Of a stretch of DNA of 36,030 nucleotides, positions 31,061 to 36,030 are shown in pieces. A model generated the notes under the pieces. That model did no database searches, was not told the origin of the DNA, and worked only from the letters and a program-made list of their open reading frames with translations. Every line of letters begins with the position of its first letter. Position 1 is the first letter of the stretch. A program made the position numbers and the translations under genes. Source of the DNA: a virus; the IMG/VR virus record IMGVR_UViG_3300031659_000035, positions 1 through 36,030 of that record. One strand, given 5' to 3'.

Positions 31061-31995
31061 CACTTCATCTCCACGCTAGCCATAATGTCAACCAGACATG
31101 CAGTAAGATTGATTTCTGGATCTGCTACGAAGGCTGCTTTGTATTGATAGTCAGCAATCAATAGTACCAAGTGTGGCACCTGCTTTACTTTGTCGATCAA
31201 TGCATCATACACTTTACGATAAATGCCCTGCGGATCACTGTCAACGTTGTTGGCAACCCACTGGCGCATCTTCTTAAAGTCTTTATCTTTGAGACTGTCG
31301 ATCAATCCCTTAGTGTTGATTTCAGCAAGGTTGCTTAGTATACCTTCATCGATGGTACCACCAACAGAGTATCGCTGAAGTTCATTAAGAACCCTACGGT
31401 AGTCGGGAAAGTATTTCTTGAGCAGTTCAGCAAGAACCTTATCTGAATATTTTACACCCTCTTCATCGAGGATAAACTTCATTCGCTTGTGAAAACGAGC
31501 AGCCATTTCTGGTCGTGCTGATCGATCAAGTTTGAAATCAATTACAGTGGTCCGACTGTGCAGTGGCTCAATGATTCGATTCTTGAAGTTGCATGTGAAA
31601 ATGAACCGACAGTTCTTTGAGAACTCCTCAATGAAACCACGCAGAGCAGGCTGAGTTGAGTTGGGATTTAAGTAATCAGCCTCATCGAGAATGACCACTT
31701 TTGGCTTGTTCTCAAATGACATCGTGCTTGCAAAGTTCTTAATCTTGGTACGCAGGACATCGATACCAGACTCTTCGGAACCGTTAACAACAATGTAATC
31801 ACATCCCAATTCATGACACAGGGCACGGGCAACCGTAGTCTTGCCCGTGCCCGCGGTGCCGCACAACAACATGTTTGGAATCTCGCCTGCTTTTACAAAC
31901 TGCTTGAATACTTTTAGCTGCGAGTCGGGTAAGATACACTCGTCTAATGTTCGTGGGCGATATCGCTCAACGAATAAAAACTCTTTGTTTTCCAT
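31060..31995 (-). CDS. 44: Clamp loader large subunit gp44
   Basis: 311 residues from the ATG at 31995, which has GGAG 6 nt upstream; the ATG at 32010 lacks a ribosome site. AAA+ signatures: CGTAGTGKT (45-53), VVILDEADYL (Walker B) and the LHSRTT motif (SRC-like arginine finger). ERYRPRTLDE is the typical clamp-loader start. It hydrolyses ATP to load the gp45 clamp. In T4 it directly follows gp45; here a peroxiredoxin gene is inserted between. Confidence 0.97.
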   Translation of the reverse strand: MENKEFLFVERYRPRTLDECILPDSQLKVFKQFVKAGEIPNMLLCGTAGTGKTTVARALCHELGCDYIVVNGSEESGIDVLRTKIKNFASTMSFENKPKVVILDEADYLNPNSTQPALRGFIEEFSKNCRFIFTCNFKNRIIEPLHSRTTVIDFKLDRSARPEMAARFHKRMKFILDEEGVKYSDKVLAELLKKYFPDYRRVLNELQRYSVGGTIDEGILSNLAEINTKGLIDSLKDKDFKKMRQWVANNVDSDPQGIYRKVYDALIDKVKQVPHLVLLIADYQYKAAFVADPEINLTACLVDIMASVEMK

Positions 31996-32025
31996 GATCA
32001 CTCCATTCATAATATAATATATAGT

Positions 32026-32643
32026 TTAACTCATTACTGCTTTGGAGTCAACAGATTCAAACAAATCTAATTGCAGATTCCTCCCTGCTGGTGCTGGTAC
32101 TGGGCTCTCAAGTATAACGTACTGTAGTAACTTGTCAGGAGAGGTTTCTCCATATGGATCATCTTCTGCATTATCACATTTACCAGGCTCGATCCAATAT
32201 TTCTCAACAACACCATCATTGACTAACATGGCATATCTCCATGATCTCATACCAAATGACAGATTGTTCTTGTCAACCAACATTCCCATGTTGCGAGTAA
32301 ATTCACCAGAACCGTCTGGAATAACTTTGATGTTCTTCACGCCAGCCCATTTGGACCACTGATTCATGACAAACGAATCATTCACTGACAGGCAGTAGAT
32401 ATCATCTATACCCGCTTCAATAAATTGGGAGTGCATTATTTCAAACGATGGCAACTGAAGTGCTGAACACGTTGGAGTAAATGCTCCGGGAAGTGCAAAT
32501 AGAATTACTCGTCTGTCTTTAAATATTTGATCTGTAGTTAAGTCTTCCCATTTAAATGGATTATCATCCTTGATAGTCTCATCCCGAACTCGGGTTTTAA
32601 ATGTCACGGTTGGTACTAGTGTACCCACGTCAAGCTCTTTCAT
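32026..32643 (-). CDS. Prx5-type peroxiredoxin with C-terminal QLDLF motif
   Basis: 205 residues. PGAFTPTC (52-59) is the PxxxTxxC peroxidatic site with Cys59, YCLSVNDSFVMNQW is typical of the Prx5/type II family, and GMRSWRYAMLV carries the active-site Arg. It reduces H2O2 or organic peroxides; the phage glutaredoxin is a likely electron donor. It is longer than usual Prx5 (about 160), with a C-terminal extension containing LQLDLF (QLDLF at 191-195), which matches the bacterial beta-clamp binding consensus QL[SD]LF. The gene lies between clamp and clamp loader. Peroxiredoxin is rare in T4-like genomes as far as I know. Confidence 0.93.
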   Translation of the reverse strand: MKELDVGTLVPTVTFKTRVRDETIKDDNPFKWEDLTTDQIFKDRRVILFALPGAFTPTCSALQLPSFEIMHSQFIEAGIDDIYCLSVNDSFVMNQWSKWAGVKNIKVIPDGSGEFTRNMGMLVDKNNLSFGMRSWRYAMLVNDGVVEKYWIEPGKCDNAEDDPYGETSPDKLLQYVILESPVPAPAGRNLQLDLFESVDSKAVMS

Positions 32644-32650
32644 ATCAGCC

Positions 32651-33304
32651 CTACCCTATCTGAGAGTTAGGATCAAGAGCTAACCAATACTTTGTTTTGT
32701 CATTCGAAAGATACATAAACTTCTTCTTGCTGAGGACAGTAACATAGTTAGCAGAGATAACCTTGAAGTTCTCAATTGGTATTCGGCAGTCAAACTCGCC
32801 ATCGAATTCACCAATATCTTGGGTGTATGTATTGCTGCGGGGAGTAGATGGATCACCAACGCTCATCTTGACCAGGCCATTCTTAGCAACTACACTCAAC
32901 ATAGGAGCAGAGATTACAGCCGCGGCACGTTTCATTGTGTCGATCATCGTAGCAGTCAAATTGAATTCGTAGTGGTTGTCTACCTCGATTGTCTTATCGG
33001 GAGCTGCAACTATGATTGACTTATCGGCATAGTAATATTTGAACTCACTTGTGTCCTTACTGATGGTAATGCAATCTTCACCGAAATCAACATCGGTATC
33101 TTCCATCATAGTCAGTAGGGCAAGCAGACTATTCAAGTCATAGATAGCAAACTCGCGGTCGAAGGTTTCTGTAACCTCAGCCCGGGAGAATATATTTACC
33201 CCAGTTGATATGGTCGATAGAACATTGCCCTTACGGACAAGAATATTGCTGTTGATTGAAGCAAAATTCTTCAGAACTTCCATCGTAGTTTTTGATATTT
33301 TCAC
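32651..33304 (-). CDS. 45: Sliding clamp gp45
   Basis: 217 residues, near T4 gp45 (228). The N-terminal MKISKTTMEVLKNFASINSNI, the DCITISKD strand, and CRIPIENFKVI near the C-terminus fit the gp45 fold. It forms the trimeric ring for polymerase processivity and, in T4, also activates late transcription, so it probably serves the late promoters in this window. It starts with GTG at 33304, preceded by GAGGA at 6 nt. A strong sigma70 promoter (33337-33365) and a terminator isolate it from the upstream operon. Confidence 0.94.
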   Translation of the reverse strand: MKISKTTMEVLKNFASINSNILVRKGNVLSTISTGVNIFSRAEVTETFDREFAIYDLNSLLALLTMMEDTDVDFGEDCITISKDTSEFKYYYADKSIIVAAPDKTIEVDNHYEFNLTATMIDTMKRAAAVISAPMLSVVAKNGLVKMSVGDPSTPRSNTYTQDIGEFDGEFDCRIPIENFKVISANYVTVLSKKKFMYLSNDKTKYWLALDPNSQIG

Positions 33305-33336
33305 AGGTCTTCCTCACAGTTAGAATCAGTACAATT

Positions 33337-33365
33337 ATTATATAATAAAATAGGGGTGTTGTCAA
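33337..33365 (-). promoter_or_regulatory. Sigma70-type early promoter for the sliding clamp
   Basis: TTGACA (33365-33360), 17-bp spacer and TATAAT (33342-33337), an exact consensus, with the clamp GTG at 33304 about 33 bp downstream. Confidence 0.88.
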
Positions 33366-33390
33366 TAGTTAAACGGTAGTATATTTTTTA

Positions 33391-33453
33391 TAACAAAAAA
33401 ACCTAAACAGCGATGTGGAGTTACAATTGAGAGAGAGGTCACACACATCGCTG
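33391..33453 (-). terminator. Rho-independent terminator with 10-bp stem
   Basis: A perfect 10-bp inverted repeat (33408-33417 and 33444-33453, CAGCGATGTG type) with a 26-nt loop is followed on the minus strand by TTTAGGTTTTTTTG. It ends the cobT/cobS/DUF3310 transcript just before the clamp promoter. The loop is longer than usual for a terminator. Confidence 0.75.
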
Positions 33454-33483
33454 CTAGGTATCCTTGCGGATTCGGTTATAATT

Positions 33484-33816
33484 TTAAATATGGTATGCTG
33501 ATGTATTATCAACTACTGGTATGCCCTCTGTCCGGTCAGCAGTGACACTCTCTCTTGTGTCGTGTACATGTAACTGGATAAGGGCATAGTGTAGCACTTT
33601 CATTAGGTCTTTGCGGTTGTAACCATCTTTGTTGCCATATCTCTGGGCATACTTCATGATGTTACCGATGCAAAATCCATCGCCATGACCGCTATCAATA
33701 ATAAACTCGGTTGCCTGAAACTTATTTTTGGAATAGTGTTGACTATAAGTATCATCCACATAATCCAGTAAGTCTCGTATTGCATTGTCTTCGTTGTATC
33801 TATAGTCAATACTCAT
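33484..33816 (-). CDS. DUF3310-like small phage protein
   Basis: 110 residues. EFIIDSGHGDGFCIGNIMKYAQRYGNKDGYNRKDLMKVLHYA follows the pattern of the DUF3310 family (FI...G..F..GNaIKY..RyG.K....DL.Ka..Y), common in phages and of unknown function. Its ATG overlaps the cobS-like stop region, so the two are coupled. The terminator follows directly. Some relatives are called nucleotide kinases by homology, but I see no P-loop. Confidence 0.85.
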   Translation of the reverse strand: MSIDYRYNEDNAIRDLLDYVDDTYSQHYSKNKFQATEFIIDSGHGDGFCIGNIMKYAQRYGNKDGYNRKDLMKVLHYALIQLHVHDTRESVTADRTEGIPVVDNTSAYHI

Positions 33817-35003
33817 TAGAAAGGCACCTCTTCATCGGTAGCGACTTCTTCAGTCGGATCATCAGCTAGTGATACTTCGTCATCTACTTTGGTGTAGAGG
33901 TCCAAGAACGCTTGCTTTGTGTCAGTGTCGAATCGATTAACACACAACTCGATTGCTTTCATCTTGTCACCGAACACTGAGAACGCTTTAACGATGTGTT
34001 CTAGGCGGCGGGTAGAGATCAGTTCATCGATGGCACCCTCGTAGAAAGTCTTTCGGATCACTTCAGCCCATGTCACGAGATTGGTAGCAAAAGTCTCATC
34101 AACACAGTCAGCGACTCGCATCTTGCCAAGCACGATTCTCTTCTCTTGGGCAGCAGATGGATACTCTTGCTCAACTGTGATTGCGAATCTCTCTAAGAAT
34201 GCTTCATCTAAAATCTGGGCACCCATAAACTTACCGTCATCAGATCCGCGACCTTTAGTATTCGCAGTTGCGATGATAGTAAACCCTGGAGCCGGGGAGA
34301 TGATCTCACCAGTCTTCTTGTTGAAGTATGGCTTGCCTTCCATAATAGCTTGAAGACACATTAGCTTGTTAGAGCCTCGGTCAATCTCGTCTAATACAAG
34401 CACTGCACCGCGCTTCATTGCGGTAAGTACAGGACCCTCGCGGTAGACTACGTTGCCGTCGACAAGTGTATTGCCGCCAATCAGATCATCCTCATCCGTC
34501 TCGATGGAGATATTAACTCGCATTGCTTCGCGCTTCAATTTCGCGCAAACTTGCTCGACCATCATGGTCTTACCGTTGCCGGAGAGACCAGAGATGAAAG
34601 TGGGATAAAACATTTTCGACTTGATAATACGAATTAGGTCTTTGTGAAAACCGAATGGCACATAAGTACTGTCTGCAATTGGAATCAGATTATCAATAGT
34701 CACTGATAGTTTAGCCTGGGTTAAAACCCTCGCGGCCTCCGCCGGAAGGGCAGAAGTATTTTGTGATACGATTGTCACAATGGGTTTCTGCTTGGCAGTG
34801 GGTGGAGCATATGGTGCGGGCGCGCCCGAAACATCATATTGACCACGCGCTACAGCATAGTTGCCGACAATATAGCCGACCGCTGAACCCTGTTTAGCTA
34901 AACCGAGACCCTCGGCAACCACATTAATTTCTTTTCGTGTGAGTGTACTTCCAGCAGTATCAACTTCGCGCAGGGCACTCAACAATATATTCACATCACT
35001 CAT
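33816..35003 (-). CDS. cobS: CobS-like MoxR-family AAA+ ATPase
   Basis: 395 residues. Walker A is SGLSGNGKT (138-146), Walker B is LVLDEIDRG (Asp205, Glu206), and the sensor segment IIATANTKG and the LDEAFLERF motif are typical of MoxR/CobS. The N-terminal 100 residues hold a small helical domain and a Pro/Ala linker; the C-terminus is acidic. It pairs with the VWA protein just upstream, as the cobaltochelatase CobS/CobT pair does, but in phages the pair is more probably a chaperone-like machine of unknown substrate. A strong promoter (35067-35095) precedes it. Confidence 0.92.
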   Translation of the reverse strand: MSDVNILLSALREVDTAGSTLTRKEINVVAEGLGLAKQGSAVGYIVGNYAVARGQYDVSGAPAPYAPPTAKQKPIVTIVSQNTSALPAEAARVLTQAKLSVTIDNLIPIADSTYVPFGFHKDLIRIIKSKMFYPTFISGLSGNGKTMMVEQVCAKLKREAMRVNISIETDEDDLIGGNTLVDGNVVYREGPVLTAMKRGAVLVLDEIDRGSNKLMCLQAIMEGKPYFNKKTGEIISPAPGFTIIATANTKGRGSDDGKFMGAQILDEAFLERFAITVEQEYPSAAQEKRIVLGKMRVADCVDETFATNLVTWAEVIRKTFYEGAIDELISTRRLEHIVKAFSVFGDKMKAIELCVNRFDTDTKQAFLDLYTKVDDEVSLADDPTEEVATDEEVPF

Positions 35004-35066
35004 AATCTGACCTCTCTCAAAAAGGATTGTTTAACTTATTTAACTTCTTACTCAATCTAGAATACT

Positions 35067-35095
35067 ATTATCGCATACAAACGGGTAAATGTCAA
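35067..35095 (-). promoter_or_regulatory. Sigma70-type early promoter for cobS-like gene
   Basis: TTGACA (35095-35090), 17-bp spacer and GATAAT (35072-35067), preceded by GGG and an A-tract. It shares the distant 12-bp element (35119-35130) with the promoter at 20618. Confidence 0.82.
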
Positions 35096-35118
35096 CCCTT
35101 TTTTTACGATAGTTTCAT

Positions 35119-35130
35119 TTATTTTCATGT
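35119..35130 (-). promoter_or_regulatory. Shared upstream element ACATGAAAATAA
   Basis: Identical in 12 of 12 positions and in distance (23 bp to TTGAC) to the element at 20669-20680. It lies just after the cobT-like stop codon. Confidence 0.5.
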
Positions 35131-35131
35131 C

Positions 35132-36030
35132 TTAGGCAACCTTATCAATGAAGCGATTAAGAAACACTCGGCTGGCGCTGCGACCTTTAGCGAACTTCAT
35201 AAATCCACGCTTTAGATCACCCTTGGAGTTGGACTTGACTTCCAGATCTGAAGTGTCGACCTCAAGCCCCTTGCCACCCATTATCATAAACATTGCATCG
35301 TATGCTGTTGCGCCGATAACTTCCATGAATCCCTCAGCTTTGAATATCTTATGGGCTGCAGTGAATCCTTCGTAGTCATATCGGTTAGTCGCTGTAAAGT
35401 ATGCGTCACGGACATCAGAAGGTCTTCCAGAGACCAAATTGAAGCAGATCATGCGCGACCCAGTGGTATTTTTGTAGTGGGTCAGCAGAGCCAAGAAGTA
35501 ATCTTGTGAAGAGATTCCGCAGCCCATTCTATATCCATGGCCGTATCTATCAGTGGTTACATACTTGGTAGAGACTGCGCCCTCCTTGATATATACTTCT
35601 GAAACTTTCTTGCCGTCGCGCTTGTATGTTATGTGATTGTAGTCGGTGCCCTCAAGAGGAGAAACATCTTCAACCATCAGGGCTTGATCAGTATTGTATC
35701 CGTCAGTCAGAATGATTGTGTTCAGAACTTCAATTCTGTTGCGCTCTTTGAATTTGTTCGCAACATCACGAGCAACTAAGATTGCAGAGGATAGAGGAGT
35801 AGCAGACAGGTGCATATAGCGGGGGATTGAACCTCGATCCTGCATGACAACCCCTGGCTCAGCTGGGTAGTTATATCCGCTTGCGTAACCCAACAGACTC
35901 TTAAATGATTTGGCGTACATTGGAGCAGACAACTCGGATGAGATTAATTGAAGCAAACGAAAAGAATCATCATCAATGAAAAACTCTCCATTTTTGAGAC
36001 TCTGCGCTTCTTGTAAGGCTTTCCGTGGTT
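35132..36030 (-). CDS. cobT: CobT-like VWA-domain protein, 5' end outside the window
   Basis: At least 299 residues; the frame stays open to the window edge, so the true start lies beyond 36030. The C-terminal part has a VWA/MIDAS-like domain: HLSATPLSSAILVARDV and LNTIILTDGYNTDQA, the metal-binding strand ending in TDG. The rest (GYRMGCGISSQDYF, SRMICFNLVSGRPSD) and the basic end fit phage CobT-like proteins. It works with the AAA+ partner at 33816-35003. The substrate in phages is unknown; a porphyrin role is not proven. Confidence 0.85.
   Translation of the reverse strand, partial: PRKALQEAQSLKNGEFFIDDDSFRLLQLISSELSAPMYAKSFKSLLGYASGYNYPAEPGVVMQDRGSIPRYMHLSATPLSSAILVARDVANKFKERNRIEVLNTIILTDGYNTDQALMVEDVSPLEGTDYNHITYKRDGKKVSEVYIKEGAVSTKYVTTDRYGHGYRMGCGISSQDYFLALLTHYKNTTGSRMICFNLVSGRPSDVRDAYFTATNRYDYEGFTAAHKIFKAEGFMEVIGATAYDAMFMIMGGKGLEVDTSDLEVKSNSKGDLKRGFMKFAKGRSASRVFLNRFIDKVA

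Noticed and set aside
1-36030. tRNA genes or CRISPR arrays
   Set aside because: No tRNA-like T-arm/cloverleaf sequence or regularly spaced direct repeats were found by reading either strand; gaps are all shorter than about 180 bases.

Overview
The window is a 36 kb piece of a tailed-phage genome of the T4 superfamily. Every gene I can support lies on the minus strand, so transcription runs from high to low coordinates. The T4 replication core is present in T4 order: sliding clamp (gp45), clamp loader (gp44, gp62), RegA, DNA polymerase (gp43), UvsX recombinase, helicase (gp41) and primase (gp61). Accessory genes such as Hsp20, MazG, a CobS/CobT-like pair, ThyX, NrdA/NrdB/glutaredoxin and dCMP deaminase are typical of marine T4-like myoviruses (cyanophage and pelagiphage relatives). 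No photosynthesis gene is seen here, so the host cannot be named; a marine heterotrophic proteobacterium is possible.

Layout in transcription order. 36030-33484: CobT-like VWA protein (cut by the window edge), CobS-like AAA+ ATPase and a DUF3310-like protein, then a strong hairpin terminator. 33304-25073: clamp, a Prx5-type peroxiredoxin, clamp loader, MazG, RegA, Hsp20, polymerase and UvsX. 24911-21836: the helicase gene is broken in two. The N half ends in the N part of a split intein. The C half carries the C part of the intein and the rest of the helicase. A free-standing Vsr/EDxHD-like homing endonuclease lies between them with its own late promoter. 21795-20744: overlapping spanin pair and an EF-hand membrane protein. 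20586-19683: small early genes. 19440-13345: late genes including a KxDG-motif nucleotidyltransferase/ligase-like protein, a cytidylyltransferase-like protein, GH19 endolysin, lipoprotein and a P-loop kinase with a basic tail. 13222-7911: probable virion proteins and conserved phage proteins of unknown function. 7836-2270: primase, ThyX and deoxynucleotide synthesis. 2283-1: small zinc proteins, a secreted nuclease, a GIY-YIG-like protein and a membrane coiled-coil protein.

Two promoter classes are visible. Six sites match sigma70 -35/-10 boxes with 16-18 bp spacing (early genes). About nine sites carry the T4 late octamer TATAAATA just upstream of lysis, endonuclease, nuclease and suspected head-protein genes. 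Genes are packed with ATGA, TAATG and TGATG overlaps, so translational coupling is common. No gene-free stretch exceeds about 180 bases.

The most striking system is the fractured helicase with split intein, endonuclease and hairpin/late-promoter switch. Next are the peroxiredoxin with a QLDLF clamp-binding-like motif between the clamp and clamp-loader genes, and the late-expressed nucleotide-chemistry enzymes whose N-termini resemble T4 capsid-targeting peptides.
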